Source: Gammaproteobacteria bacterium
Lineage (GTDB): Bacteria; Pseudomonadota; Gammaproteobacteria; Arenicellales; Arenicellaceae
Length of the DNA stretch: 64,000 bases
NCBI GenBank assembly: GCA_017854775.1
Contig: JAFMHC010000002.1
Location: 1 to 64,000, forward strand
Direction: 5' to 3'
Shown here: positions 18,906 through 28,910 of the stretch, in pieces
Layout: each line of letters begins with the position of its first letter
How positions within the stretch are numbered: position 1 is the first letter of the stretch
Position numbers and translations under genes: made by a program
The notes under the pieces: generated by a model
Database searches by the model: none
Told to the model about the DNA's origin: nothing
Seen by the model: the letters and a program-made list of their open reading frames with translations, nothing else

Positions 18906-20342
18906 TATCGGCTTTCGAACAACGGCTGCCTTAGGGGTAACTAAGCCAGTTGCTTGTTCAAGCTCGACTAAAGAGTGCTCCATGTATTCAATCAGCCTTT
19001 GTACTTGTGGCATAGATCGGCGACAGGCGGTAATGCCAAAGTCGACATTTTGATCATAGGAAACGAGGGTTATATTAAGCGCGATACCTTCGGTGACAAT
19101 TGACGCCGGATAAATTCCATCCAAACGAGCACCATCCCAATACATCGCCTTACGCGGCCCAGGCACATTTGAAATAATGGTGTTATACGGCGGTAACCTG
19201 CTCATTAAACCAAGCGGCATCAATAGTAAGCCAGGTGCCTGAATCAGCTGCAGCATCAGTGCTGCTTCTTTGGGCTTCATACCTTTGAACAGCGCTTTAC
19301 CAGCAACCATCGACGCCTGTATTTTGCGAAAGCGCTTAATAGGGTCAGCAATATCGGTGGCTAAGTCGGCACTGATGGCACCAACCGCATTGGAAGAATC
19401 AATGTCACCTTTTTCGCGCAATGAAACAGGCACCATGGCCTTCATCGATTGTTCAGGTAATTCACTGTGCTTTTGTAGATACAGACGTAAGCCGCCGGCA
19501 CACATCGCCAGCACGGCATCGTTGAAGGTTCCGTCCATGGCTTTGCCGGCCGCGCGGATTCTCTGGAACGACCATGATTGCGCTACGAAGCGTCGAGCCC
19601 CATCAACGTGAGTATTAATCGAACTGCGAGGTACATTTTGCCATGGTAACGCCAAAGCGCCGCCCTTACCTCGCCAGCCATTTACATAGCGCTTGAGAGA
19701 ACTAAAAAGATGAATGCTACTATCAAACAATTGCTTTAGCGATTCAGCCACATTACGCAGTTCTTGGTCGCTCATACCCTCGGAGTGAATTTTCTCTAGT
19801 TGCTCACGGTAACGACGCTGCGACTCTACCGAAAAAGCCGACCCTTGACTGCGGGCATTTTCATCGTAAGAGTACATGCTCTGGGTGAGGTGCATCGAAC
19901 GCGCGCCATCTACGGCCGCATGATGAAACTTGGAGTAAGTAGCAAACTGTCGGTTTTGCAAACCTTCAATTAAATGCATTTCCCACAGCGGGCGGTTTCG
20001 ATCTAATAAAGTGCCATGCAACCGCGAGACCAAGGCAAACAACTCTCGGTAACGTCCCGGTTTAGGCAGGGCCGAATGTCGAATGTGGTACTCGAGATCT
20101 ACCGATTCATCTTTCTGCCAATACAATGGGCCCGCTAAACCAAGACGACCCATTTTAAGGCTATCGCCGAAAGGAGACTGAAGGTCGTCGCCCGAACGAA
20201 GCTCGTCTCTGAGGCGATGCAAAAATTCCTGCTCATCGGCATCAGGCGGCAAAGTAAAAAGGTGAATGCCGCCAACGTGCATTGGTGTTTCACGACTCTC
20301 CGCGAGTAAAAACGCGGTGTCCATCATACTTAGTTTTTTCAT
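18738..20342 (-). CDS. Wax ester synthase/diacylglycerol acyltransferase (WS/DGAT) with Lys-rich tail
   Basis: HHxxxDG motif (FHHAAVDGARS); NVPGPRKAMYWDGARL; likely start MKKLSMMDTAFLL at 20342 (the ORF track extends to 20378). Confidence 0.92.
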   Translation of the reverse strand: MKKLSMMDTAFLLAESRETPMHVGGIHLFTLPPDADEQEFLHRLRDELRSGDDLQSPFGDSLKMGRLGLAGPLYWQKDESVDLEYHIRHSALPKPGRYRELFALVSRLHGTLLDRNRPLWEMHLIEGLQNRQFATYSKFHHAAVDGARSMHLTQSMYSYDENARSQGSAFSVESQRRYREQLEKIHSEGMSDQELRNVAESLKQLFDSSIHLFSSLKRYVNGWRGKGGALALPWQNVPRSSINTHVDGARRFVAQSWSFQRIRAAGKAMDGTFNDAVLAMCAGGLRLYLQKHSELPEQSMKAMVPVSLREKGDIDSSNAVGAISADLATDIADPIKRFRKIQASMVAGKALFKGMKPKEAALMLQLIQAPGLLLMPLGLMSRLPPYNTIISNVPGPRKAMYWDGARLDGIYPASIVTEGIALNITLVSYDQNVDFGITACRRSMPQVQRLIEYMEHSLVELEQATGLVTPKAAVVRKPIKAKKKGASTKKITKKVTKKITKKVAKKTTKKVAKKTTNKVARKVSKKAAKKVVKS

Positions 20343-20514
20343 ATCCGAGCAGCCTTGACCTTGATGTGATTGTTGCAACCAGACAATCAGTATACTGAAA
20401 CTGCATCAAGTGTATATATCTACTCATGTCAAGCTTGCGCTAGCTTGAATCAATTTTTGCAAGTCACGCTCACCCGCTCTAGGCTATACTCGATGCAAAT
20501 TAACAAAGGTTTTT

Positions 20515-21021
20515 ATGATGAGTAATACAGAAACAGCAGTATTGGCCGGCGGATGCTTCTGGGGCATGCAAGATCTAATCCGTGGGTTATCAGGCGTAAA
20601 GCAAACTCGTGTTGGTTATACCGGTGGAGATGTACCCAATGCCACTTATAGAAACCACGGTAGCCATGCTGAAGGCATCGAGATCGAATTCGACCCTCAA
20701 GTCATAAGTTTTAGTAAGTTACTGGAATACTTCTTTCAGATTCACGACCCTTCAACTTTGGATCGCCAGGGTAATGACCTCGGTGTCTCGTATCGGTCTG
20801 AAATATTCTATACCTCTGAGGAACAAAAAGAGGCGGCCGATAAAATGATCGATGCCGTTAATCAATCAGGCTTATGGCCCGGCAAGGTAGTGACTAAGGT
20901 GTCTCCTGCTGGCGACTTTTGGGAGGCTGAACCAGAGCATCAAGATTATTTAGAGCGCTACCCACAGGGCTATACCTGCCATTTCCCTCGAGCTGATTGG
21001 GTATTGCCCAACGCTGATTAG
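20515..21021 (+). CDS. msrA: Peptide-methionine (S)-S-oxide reductase
   Basis: [54 protein letters not shown]. Confidence 0.96.
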   Translation: MMSNTETAVLAGGCFWGMQDLIRGLSGVKQTRVGYTGGDVPNATYRNHGSHAEGIEIEFDPQVISFSKLLEYFFQIHDPSTLDRQGNDLGVSYRSEIFYTSEEQKEAADKMIDAVNQSGLWPGKVVTKVSPAGDFWEAEPEHQDYLERYPQGYTCHFPRADWVLPNAD

Positions 21022-21069
21022 AGTGCCGAGAGCTGACTAAAGTGCCGAACGCTGAATAAAGTGCCAAAC
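21013..21069. repeat. 19-bp tandem repeat (3 units) spanning the msrA stop codon
   Basis: GCTGATTAGAGTGCCGAGA / GCTGACTAAAGTGCCGAAC / GCTGAATAAAGTGCCAAAC. Confidence 0.85.
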
Positions 21070-21105
21070 GCCTGCTAAGTCAGCCGCGTTGAACTGTTGA
21101 ACTAA

Positions 21106-21170
21106 AGCCGCAGCTATTTCTTGAACTTCAGCCGCGGCACCTTCTTGAACTTCAGCCGCGGCGCTTTAGA
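21106..21170. repeat. 24-bp tandem repeat (2 full units plus 1 partial)
   Basis: AGCCGCAGCTATTTCTTGAACTTC / AGCCGCGGCACCTTCTTGAACTTC / AGCCGCGGCGCTTTAGA. Confidence 0.8.
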
Positions 21171-22308
21171 GCGGCATACTTCGCAAGCATTCTCTTAGCT
21201 GTTTTACAAATAACTCTGGCACTTCCATCGCTGCGAAGTGCCCTCCGCCTTCGTTCTCTTGCCAAAACTGGATGTTTTTAAAGCGCTGCTCGGCCCAACG
21301 ACGCGATGGCTGAATAATTTCGTTCTCAAATATGCTAGCCCCCATCGGCACGGTCACTTCTGATAAATCAGATTTAGCAAAACTATGCCAATACAAACGT
21401 GCCGAAGAGGCCGCCGAATTGCTTAACCAATAAAGAGAAATGTTGTCGAGAAGATGATCTTTGCTAAAGCTATTTTGCAAGGCATCAGGTCCGGACCATT
21501 GATGAAATTTCTCTAAAATCCAAGCCATCTGACCGACAGGTGAATCGGCTAAAGCATAGCCAATAGTCTGTGGCCGCGTGCCTTGTATCGCAGCATAGGC
21601 CGAACCATCCTGCAGATACTTTTGATACTGAGCTAGGGCCTTGGCTTCTTGTTCTGTGGGCGTATTCATTATGGCCTTATCAGGTGCCCCGACTACCACA
21701 AGGTTGACATGAATGCCGGCGCAATGACCTAGGTCTTGCGCACCAATAGAAGCGGTAATCACTCCACCCCAATCACCCCCTTGAGCAAAGTATCGTTGAT
21801 AACCTAGGTTCACCATCAATCGATCCCACACACTGGCTATTTTCTCGGTAGTCCAATCAGCACTGGTTGGCTTAGCCGAGAAACCATAGCCTGGGATCGA
21901 TGGCAATACTAAGTGATACGCGTCTTCGGCCTTGCCGCCATACTTGGCGGGGTTTGTTAGTGGGCCGATAAGCTCGATAAATTCAAGCACCGAACCTGGC
22001 CAACCGTGAGTCATAAGTAAGGGCCGTGCATTTGGCTCTGGCGATTTAATATGCAAAAAATGGATGTCTACCCCATCAAGTTCCAGCAGATACTGAGGGT
22101 AGCTATTCAGCCTTTCTTGGCAAGCAAACCAGTCGTAATCATCGCGCCAATAATCACTGAATTCTTTGACAATATCGAGTGGAATTCCCTGACTCCAATC
22201 GCTTACCGTTTGTTTTTCCGGCAAGCGGCTATTCGTCAAGCGTTGCTTTAGGTCGTCAATCGCACTTTGATCAATGTTAACTCTGAACGGGCGGGCAATG
22301 TTGGTCAT
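21166..22308 (-). CDS. Epoxide hydrolase (EHN-domain alpha/beta hydrolase)
   Basis: N-terminal EHN-like RPFRVNIDQSAIDDLKQRLTNSRLPE; HGWPGSVLEF; QGGDWGGVIT. Confidence 0.92.
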   Translation of the reverse strand: MTNIARPFRVNIDQSAIDDLKQRLTNSRLPEKQTVSDWSQGIPLDIVKEFSDYWRDDYDWFACQERLNSYPQYLLELDGVDIHFLHIKSPEPNARPLLMTHGWPGSVLEFIELIGPLTNPAKYGGKAEDAYHLVLPSIPGYGFSAKPTSADWTTEKIASVWDRLMVNLGYQRYFAQGGDWGGVITASIGAQDLGHCAGIHVNLVVVGAPDKAIMNTPTEQEAKALAQYQKYLQDGSAYAAIQGTRPQTIGYALADSPVGQMAWILEKFHQWSGPDALQNSFSKDHLLDNISLYWLSNSAASSARLYWHSFAKSDLSEVTVPMGASIFENEIIQPSRRWAEQRFKNIQFWQENEGGGHFAAMEVPELFVKQLRECLRSMPL

Positions 22309-22533
22309 GTTGAACTCGAATAATGTTTACAGGCCGCCTATATTACAGCAGGCGATTACGTTTAGATGAAATAAGCCATCGAAGATGTCGATACCTCACA
22401 CAACATTTTAGTGCCGAAATGCTAGTGGCTTTTGCCGTAAATAATGGCCGCCAAAAAGCATGCTCACAATGTAATAATGGAAAAGCCAAATAAAAATGCA
22501 ACCATTTTGAATTAGCCTCGTCATACCTATTAT

Positions 22534-23097
22534 ATGCAGCCTGAAATTGAACTCGTTACTCTAGCCAAAGCTGGAGACATGCAAGCTTTTCAACGTCTTG
22601 TCGAGCTTAATAGCGGCAAGATGTACGGTGCTGCCTATCGAATACTCAAAAACAAAGAACAGGCTGAGGATTGTGTGCAGGAAGCATTTTTAAAAATGCA
22701 TCTCAAACTCGATACATTTAATCAACAATCAAAATTCAGCACCTGGCTCTACTCGGTGACGGTTAATGTGGCGCTCGATTTACTGCGTAAAAATGCCAAG
22801 CATGCTCAGTGCTCAGATTATGACTTCGATCAAATACCATCAGCTAGTACTAATAGCCCAGAAAAAGCCGCCTTGCTCAGCAATATTGGCCGCGTCACAG
22901 AACGAGCCATTAGCCAACTGAACGACGATCTCCGAGTTGCTTTTATATTGCGTCACTATGAAGAACGCAGTATCGAAGAGATTAGCCAGATACTCGAGCT
23001 TAATGCCAGCACCGTTAAGAGCCGCATATTTAGAGCCGTTGGCCGACTTCGCAAAACTCTGCAACCAAAGGTAGGTGACTATGAAACCCTGGACTGA
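22534..23097 (+). CDS. ECF-subfamily RNA polymerase sigma factor
   Basis: Region 2 (AYRILKNKEQAEDCVQEAFLKMH; FSTWLYSVTVNVALDLLRKN) and region 4 HTH (ERSIEEISQILELNASTVKSRIFRAVGRLRKTL). Confidence 0.95.
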   Translation: MQPEIELVTLAKAGDMQAFQRLVELNSGKMYGAAYRILKNKEQAEDCVQEAFLKMHLKLDTFNQQSKFSTWLYSVTVNVALDLLRKNAKHAQCSDYDFDQIPSASTNSPEKAALLSNIGRVTERAISQLNDDLRVAFILRHYEERSIEEISQILELNASTVKSRIFRAVGRLRKTLQPKVGDYETLD

Positions 23098-23929
23098 AGA
23101 AGATCTTATCTTGCTCTACTACCAAGAGCTTGACCCCGCTCTAACGCGAGAAATTGAGCAAGCCATGGCTGAATCTAGCAAACAATCTGTTCAACTGCGG
23201 CGTGATTATGATGCCCTATGCAAAATGTTGGGTGATGCCCTAGAAAGTGACGTGCCAGAACCCAGCGCAGATCTCAATCAACAAATTATGCTGGCTATTC
23301 GTGAGGCTGAAGCTAAAAAACAACAAACCGCAACCGTCAGGTCAGAATCAAACCAGCAGCACAGACCTGCAATAGCGGAGAGCTTGGGAGAAAGAATGTC
23401 TCGCTGGTTGGCTGGCTCGCTCGACAGTAAGCTAAGACCTGCGTTGATGTTCTTGTTGTTCGCAGTCATTGGAATATTCTATTTAGGCCGCTGGTCGGCG
23501 ATGCCTTTAGAGGCTCCTATTGTTGATCTCGGAGCTCCTAGCAAAATCGAACAGAGCTTTCGCCCAAGCGACGACGCAAGCCGACGAGTGTTGCTGACAA
23601 ATGTAAGCTCTCATATTGAAACAAGCCAGCGCCTGCTTACCTTAGTAAGCAATGGCGGCGATGGGCTGTCGGGCGAGTTAGAACCTCGGCGTCAAATGAT
23701 AGATGAACTAATTAGCTTCAACCGCCTGTATCGACGAGTAGCGGTACGCTCTGGTGACACTATGCTGGCGAATGTTCTGCAACAAATGGAATCGGTTCTA
23801 TTAGAGATAAGTCACACCAAGAGCAGCGATGACGCTCAGTGGAACAAAGTGCGTGAACGACTGGACGGCACAGACTTGCTGTTCAAGTTAAAAGTCACCG
23901 ACAAAAGGATAAACCACGAGCTCATTTAG
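23081..23929 (+). CDS. Single-TM protein, probable anti-sigma factor
   Basis: Overlaps the sigma gene end; one TM (ALMFLLFAVIGIFYLGRW) after a cytoplasmic N-terminus; ATG at 23081 (the ORF track starts at GTG 23075). Confidence 0.75.
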   Translation: MKPWTEEDLILLYYQELDPALTREIEQAMAESSKQSVQLRRDYDALCKMLGDALESDVPEPSADLNQQIMLAIREAEAKKQQTATVRSESNQQHRPAIAESLGERMSRWLAGSLDSKLRPALMFLLFAVIGIFYLGRWSAMPLEAPIVDLGAPSKIEQSFRPSDDASRRVLLTNVSSHIETSQRLLTLVSNGGDGLSGELEPRRQMIDELISFNRLYRRVAVRSGDTMLANVLQQMESVLLEISHTKSSDDAQWNKVRERLDGTDLLFKLKVTDKRINHELI

Positions 23930-24024
23930 AATCGCAACCACCACAAAATAAATCGCTGAGAAAAAAACAAAACCATTCGGCGATTACTGCGTCATAACTT
24001 GAAAGCAACTCAAGAGAAATAAAA

Positions 24025-25251
24025 ATGAACGAAATCAAATTAAGAGGCACCGAGATGAAAGCAAAATTTAGTCAGCTTTGTAAAAAAAAATCATTGGCGA
24101 TCGCAATTGCGCTTATGTTGGGCGGCCAGACTGTCATGGCCCAAGAAGGTCTGTATGAAAAAGGTCAAATACAGTTAGATAACAAAGAGTATAAAGCCGC
24201 CCGAGACACCTTTGCCGACTTGGTACAAACTGGCAGTGCCAAACAAGACGCGGCACTGTATTGGCTGGCCTACTCGCAATTCAAAAATGGCTATGATCAA
24301 CGAGCACTAAACACTCTTTCTCAATTGGCACGCGATCACTCTGAAAGCCGATGGTTGGACGACGCAGCCGCTTTGAAAATTGAAATTCAAGACGAGAACG
24401 GCCAGAGCATTGATGTTGATAATGAAGAGATGAAGCTCTATGCGCTGAACTCACTGATGAATTCGCCGTCTGAAAAATCCTTCGGAATCTTGAAAAAACT
24501 GCTTGCGGGTAACAGTTCCAAGCAGGTTAAAAATAGAGCTCTATTTGTCCTCAGTCAAATCAACGACCCTAAGGCATTTGATTTTATTTCGGTACTTGCC
24601 GGCGATAGTACAAATACGCAACTTCAAGAAGAGGCCATACGGGTATTAGGTATTTCAGGTTCTGAACAGTCAATGACGCAGCTGATTAATATATATCGAT
24701 CGTCCGATAATGAAGCAACTAAAATAAAAATTCTGCACAGTTACATGATCGCTGGCCAGAGTGAGCAGCTTATTGAATTAGCTAAGTTGGAGTCAAACCC
24801 TGTTCTTAAAAAGCAGGCGATTCACTTAGTTGGGGTGATGTCCAATGCCGATGTATTACTGGAGATGTATCGCAGCGCTGAGTTTAAAGATTTTCGTAGC
24901 GAAATATTACACGCCCTGGCTATCGGTGATGGCGCAGAGGCCTTGCTCGAAATTGTTAATTCAGAAGAAGACCAACAACTGCTAACCGAAGCCGTACAAA
25001 AAGTGGGCATAAGCGGCAACGATGCAACAGCTGGCTACTTGGCAAAAATATACCAAGAAAACGATAATAGTGAGGTTCGAAAAGCCGTCATACAGTCATT
25101 GTTCATTCAGGACGATAGTGCTGGGTTAAGCAATATTGTGAAGACCGAAAACGACCCTGTGTTAAAGCGCGAGGCACTGCAGAAACTCTCACTATTGGGT
25201 TCTGACGAATCATTGAAATTCTTCGACGATATATTGAACGGTGAGGACTAG
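24025..25251 (+). CDS. Exported TPR/HEAT-repeat protein
   Basis: Signal peptide; TPR-like GLYEKGQIQLDNKEYKAARDTFADLVQTG; multiple HEAT-like repeats (EEAIRVLGISGSEQSMTQLI...). Confidence 0.8.
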   Translation: MNEIKLRGTEMKAKFSQLCKKKSLAIAIALMLGGQTVMAQEGLYEKGQIQLDNKEYKAARDTFADLVQTGSAKQDAALYWLAYSQFKNGYDQRALNTLSQLARDHSESRWLDDAAALKIEIQDENGQSIDVDNEEMKLYALNSLMNSPSEKSFGILKKLLAGNSSKQVKNRALFVLSQINDPKAFDFISVLAGDSTNTQLQEEAIRVLGISGSEQSMTQLINIYRSSDNEATKIKILHSYMIAGQSEQLIELAKLESNPVLKKQAIHLVGVMSNADVLLEMYRSAEFKDFRSEILHALAIGDGAEALLEIVNSEEDQQLLTEAVQKVGISGNDATAGYLAKIYQENDNSEVRKAVIQSLFIQDDSAGLSNIVKTENDPVLKREALQKLSLLGSDESLKFFDDILNGED

Positions 25252-26506
25252 ACCAATGCGCAATTTAAAAGTGTTCAGTATCATTGCAGAAGCGTTCGCG
25301 CTTTCACTATTACTAACAGCACTAGCAGCGAATGCCGAAACCAAGCCATTGAGTGGCAAGCAACACGGCATAGAGTTGCAAGATAGCATAGCCAAGACCA
25401 TCGATGCAGTCGCCGATAGCAACGGTAAATGGTTTAGCTATCAAGTAGCAATGGAAGCTAATAACGGTATGCCCTGCTGCCTAATAAGCGATACCGAATC
25501 GAGTTGCAGCCTCGACAATAGAACTAATAGTTGGTCGTCTTCTATCAGCCAGTCGGTAGATTCGAAAGTGCTGAATGTCTATTTCAAGATCCATCGTGGC
25601 GAAGCTTCAGATCTCTTCTTGGCCGGCAGCGAATGCAAGGTAAAGACCGGCAGCAATATCGTTTACAGAATAAATGACGTCGCACAAAAGCCAAGTATTT
25701 TGTTTCTCAAAGGGCTTGCCGAAAAAGACACAAAGAACACGCAAGTCGCGCATTCGGCCTTAGCGGCTATTGCATTACATCAGGGTAGCGATGCGCATAA
25801 TTTGCTAGAGAGGTTCACAGACAGTGACAACGAAAAGCTAAAATATGAATCGATATTCTGGCTTGGCCAAGCCAGAAATAGAGCGGGCTATGAATCTCTA
25901 TTGAACATTGTTGATGACAAGGCCAGAGATAATTCAACGCGGCTCAAGGCAGTTTTCGCCTTAAGCCTAAACAGCGATGAAAATTCATCTGAAAAATTAG
26001 TGCAGCTTGCAAAGCACAGCGAGAATCAAAAAATTCAGGCTGAATCGTTGTTTTGGCTGGCACAGAATCACCAATCAAAGGCGACTAATGTAATCGACTA
26101 TATTTTGCAAAACAGCGACAACGGTTATGTCCGAAAGAAAGCCGTTTTTTCGTTAGCACAAATAAGTACCAAGGCAAGCTGGCAACAACTCATCGAGTTG
26201 GCACAGAACCCCGCCGATAGAGAAGTGCAGCAGCAAGCTATTTTCTGGCTGTCACAAAATAGCGATCAAAACCCAGTATCTATTCTAATGGCTTTGGCAA
26301 AGGGTAAAAGCCCCGCGTCAGTGAAGAAAAAAGCGATCTTCGCGTTAGCGCAATTAAAATCGAGCCAATCAACACCCGCCCTGAGCGAGCTGATCGAAAC
26401 GGCAACCGAGAGATCGGTAAAAAAAGAAGCCTTCTTTTGGTTAGGTCAGTCGGATGACCCTAAGGCATTAGACTACCTTGAAGGCGTATTAACGGCGAAC
26501 CGTTAA
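25241..26506 (+). CDS. Exported HEAT-repeat protein, unknown function
   Basis: Overlaps the upstream gene (translational coupling); regular repeats .IFWLGQA/.VFALSLN/.LFWLAQN/.VFSLAQI/.IFWLSQN/.IFALAQL/.FFWLGQS; ATG at 25256 is an alternative start. Confidence 0.8.
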   Translation: MRTRPMRNLKVFSIIAEAFALSLLLTALAANAETKPLSGKQHGIELQDSIAKTIDAVADSNGKWFSYQVAMEANNGMPCCLISDTESSCSLDNRTNSWSSSISQSVDSKVLNVYFKIHRGEASDLFLAGSECKVKTGSNIVYRINDVAQKPSILFLKGLAEKDTKNTQVAHSALAAIALHQGSDAHNLLERFTDSDNEKLKYESIFWLGQARNRAGYESLLNIVDDKARDNSTRLKAVFALSLNSDENSSEKLVQLAKHSENQKIQAESLFWLAQNHQSKATNVIDYILQNSDNGYVRKKAVFSLAQISTKASWQQLIELAQNPADREVQQQAIFWLSQNSDQNPVSILMALAKGKSPASVKKKAIFALAQLKSSQSTPALSELIETATERSVKKEAFFWLGQSDDPKALDYLEGVLTANR

Positions 26507-26510
26507 TACG
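26485..26510. other. Hairpin overlapping the stop codon of the HEAT protein
   Basis: CGTATTAACG (26485-26494) / CGTTAATACG (26501-26510). Confidence 0.55.
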
Positions 26511-26512
26511 CG

Positions 26513-26541
26513 ACCAAGAGCCGATAGCATCGGCTCTTGGT
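26513..26541 (+). terminator. Strong hairpin, probable terminator of the sigma/HEAT operon
   Basis: ACCAAGAGCCGAT-AGC-ATCGGCTCTTGGT (13-bp perfect stem, 3-nt loop). Confidence 0.65.
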
Positions 26542-26651
26542 TAGCGCAAAGTGGTATAACGGCAACCATAGTCACTGTCGTCGATAAAGACTGCGCATGA
26601 TTTTACTATATTCAATTGTGTCTTAAATAGTTCGGCTGCCAACCATTACTA

Positions 26652-27206
26652 CTACGTGGCCCAGCTAAATTCTTCAAACGCTTTGTCGACCGGTGTAACC
26701 GCTAAATGGTTAATATAATTGCTCAACACCTTCTGTGAGATACCCAAGACAATTTCAAGTAATTGCTGATTATTATACCCGGCTTCGAAAAAAGCGGCTG
26801 ACGATGGCTCACTTAAATACCCACGCTCGCGCACAAGCTCAAGTGTGGTTTGGTGCAATACTTGTAACTTGCTGGTAGGCATCTGTGTACGATTACGCAA
26901 CGCGTCGATGATCGACGCATCTACCTTCATCATGTGTGCGATGCCAGTATGAGCGGCAACGCAGTAGTGACACCCATGCTCGACATTTATTGTTTGCCAA
27001 ATAATCGTCAGTTCGTCAGCATTAAAGTCGGACTTTTCAAACTGCTGATGCAGAAATTTATAGGCTTCAAGCACGCCTGGCGATTCGGCCATTACCGCAT
27101 GCAAATTAGGGATCATCCCAAAATCCTTAAATGATTGTTCCAGTAAAGGTTTACTCGCTTCTGGCGCATTCGATTGATTATAGAGTTGCAGCTTCATTGT
27201 TTTCAA
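26652..27206 (-). CDS. Carboxymuconolactone decarboxylase / AhpD-family protein
   Basis: VEHGCHYCVAAHTGIAHMMK (CxxC...H motif). Confidence 0.9.
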   Translation of the reverse strand: MKTMKLQLYNQSNAPEASKPLLEQSFKDFGMIPNLHAVMAESPGVLEAYKFLHQQFEKSDFNADELTIIWQTINVEHGCHYCVAAHTGIAHMMKVDASIIDALRNRTQMPTSKLQVLHQTTLELVRERGYLSEPSSAAFFEAGYNNQQLLEIVLGISQKVLSNYINHLAVTPVDKAFEEFSWAT

Positions 27207-27406
27207 TTTGTGTTTTAGGTTGAAAGAATTGTGTAATTTGGCGTACGAATTTGATTGTAGTAGCCATCAGCCATATTGGTGATGCAGGTAAATGGTTTGT
27301 CGTTGTTTTCGACCGTTAAAACGCTGTGACGGCGTTAAAACCCGTTATCTGCAAATAAAATACTAAGCGGCTTAAATACTAAGCGACTTACGGTATCAAG
27401 CCAGTA

Positions 27407-27988
27407 TCAAGCGACTTGGCCCTCTTGATATAAAGACAAGTAATCGCAGATACCGTCTAAGTCTTTGACTTGACTCAAGTAATCAATCGCTTGATCGTAG
27501 TTCAACCATGATTCAGAAAAGTGGTTTTGAGCTTCATCAAGCCAAGCCTTATGCGGCTCCTCAAACACCTTCATGGCATGAATGTGAACATGCAAAGCAT
27601 CAATCTTCCATGTCTTCTCACCTTGCCCAAAAGACCAGTTGTAATAACCGCTGCCAACACGTATTAATTTAGACGATTGCTCACGCATCAGCACCAACCA
27701 TTTGATTCCTCTAATTGGGTTTTGCTCTAACAATAAGCCGCTCGCTGCGTCAGGTTCGATAACATAATAACTACGGACTTTTTCAAAATCATCGTGGAAA
27801 CTAGCAAACATTTCTTCGGCGATTGTCTTTGCACCAACAATTTTTGCTGGAAACTCGATCACGTCTGTATCGATATCAAAGGTGACAACAGCCTGCTCAG
27901 AAAAGATGCTTTCAATTACGGCGGGGATATTGTTATCTTTGCCTTCAAAATATTGGTTTAATAAATGCTTAAAAATAGACTTACTCAT
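27407..27988 (-). CDS. SnoaL/NTF2-like protein
   Basis: Overall NTF2-like pattern (LLNQYFEGKDNN.PAVIESIFSEQAVVTF...GAKTIAEEMFASF). Confidence 0.55.
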   Translation of the reverse strand: MSKSIFKHLLNQYFEGKDNNIPAVIESIFSEQAVVTFDIDTDVIEFPAKIVGAKTIAEEMFASFHDDFEKVRSYYVIEPDAASGLLLEQNPIRGIKWLVLMREQSSKLIRVGSGYYNWSFGQGEKTWKIDALHVHIHAMKVFEEPHKAWLDEAQNHFSESWLNYDQAIDYLSQVKDLDGICDYLSLYQEGQVA

Positions 27989-28017
27989 ACTGAATATCCG
28001 GTTTTATTAAAGTGTAT

Positions 28018-28578
28018 TTACATCCAAATGCCATCATACAATTGGCGCTTAGCTCTGACTAACTCTGACGTCGCTTGAATCGCTGGCTTGAAGGTTAAGC
28101 CATATTTATTCGGCTTGTCGTAGTACGGAAAATCGCGCAACCTACCCTCCAAGCTGACGGTCATTCGCTTACCTTCGCCACGATCTCTCGCCCATACGGC
28201 AAAATCGATCAAGCAGCCTGGCGGTACGGGGTGACCATACTGTGCATCAATACGTGTAAAGGCGGTTACCTCTCCGTTAAACGGGCCACACATAGCGGTA
28301 AAAAGTAGCGTCGCAACTTGATTAATATCTTGTGTGAGATTAGTGCCGGGATACATTGCCGCATCATCAAAATGGCCATGAAAATGCGGGTCGGTGATCG
28401 AAATACCGCGTACTGCGTGTACCCAACCACGTTCAAAATCGTGATCTTTTATCCAGTCAATGGCCAGTACCGGCGACTCATGGCGCATAAATGTTTTGCA
28501 CTTAGTATGAGAAATTATGCCGCTACCTGTTCCACTAAGCTCGTTAATGATGGAATCAAAACTCAAATCGTCATTCAT
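28018..28578 (-). CDS. Hotdog-fold (FabA/FabZ-like) acyl-ACP dehydratase-like protein
   Basis: DPHFHGHFDDAAMYPGTNLTQDINQVA resembles the FabZ D-F-GHFPG-P-MPG active-site region. Confidence 0.75.
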   Translation of the reverse strand: MNDDLSFDSIINELSGTGSGIISHTKCKTFMRHESPVLAIDWIKDHDFERGWVHAVRGISITDPHFHGHFDDAAMYPGTNLTQDINQVATLLFTAMCGPFNGEVTAFTRIDAQYGHPVPPGCLIDFAVWARDRGEGKRMTVSLEGRLRDFPYYDKPNKYGLTFKPAIQATSELVRAKRQLYDGIWM

Positions 28579-28645
28579 AATATTGAATATCTTGCTGAAG
28601 TTATCGATAAAAAAGCGTTGGCAATTAAGCCGCTTGATTATTCTG

Positions 28646-28891
28646 TTATTGTTTAATCGCGGCTTGAATATGAGTCACCAGCGTGTTCAAAGATTCGGTC
28701 GCTTGTGGCGGCATTTGATCTAGATCTATGGGAATGCTGTATTTTGTTTCAATAAAAATACGCATCTCAGTCTGCGCTAAGCTGTCCATCTCGAGAGGGT
28801 CATCGAGCTCTAAAAATTCCGCTTGTTGCATTGCAAGATCCTCTATCAATGCCGTCCGAATTGTACTTTCAATTTGTTTGAAATCTTCCAT
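28646..28891 (-). CDS. Acyl carrier protein
   Basis: LEMDSLAQTEMRIFIETKYSI (DSL phosphopantetheine site). ATG at 28891 has a GGAG Shine-Dalgarno just upstream (the ORF track extends to 28903). Confidence 0.85.
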   Translation of the reverse strand: MEDFKQIESTIRTALIEDLAMQQAEFLELDDPLEMDSLAQTEMRIFIETKYSIPIDLDQMPPQATESLNTLVTHIQAAIKQ

Positions 28892-28910
28892 AAATAGCTC
28901 CATAAAAAGC

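Noticed and set aside
18790-19053. Plus-strand hydrophobic ORF (MLVVFLATFLVVFFATFL...)
   Set aside because: Antisense of the Lys-rich tail codons (AAG/AAA read as CTT/TTT); an artefact of the repeat.
21009-21175. Short tandem repeats considered as a CRISPR-like array
   Set aside because: Units are directly contiguous without spacers, only 2-3 copies, and no cas genes are present.
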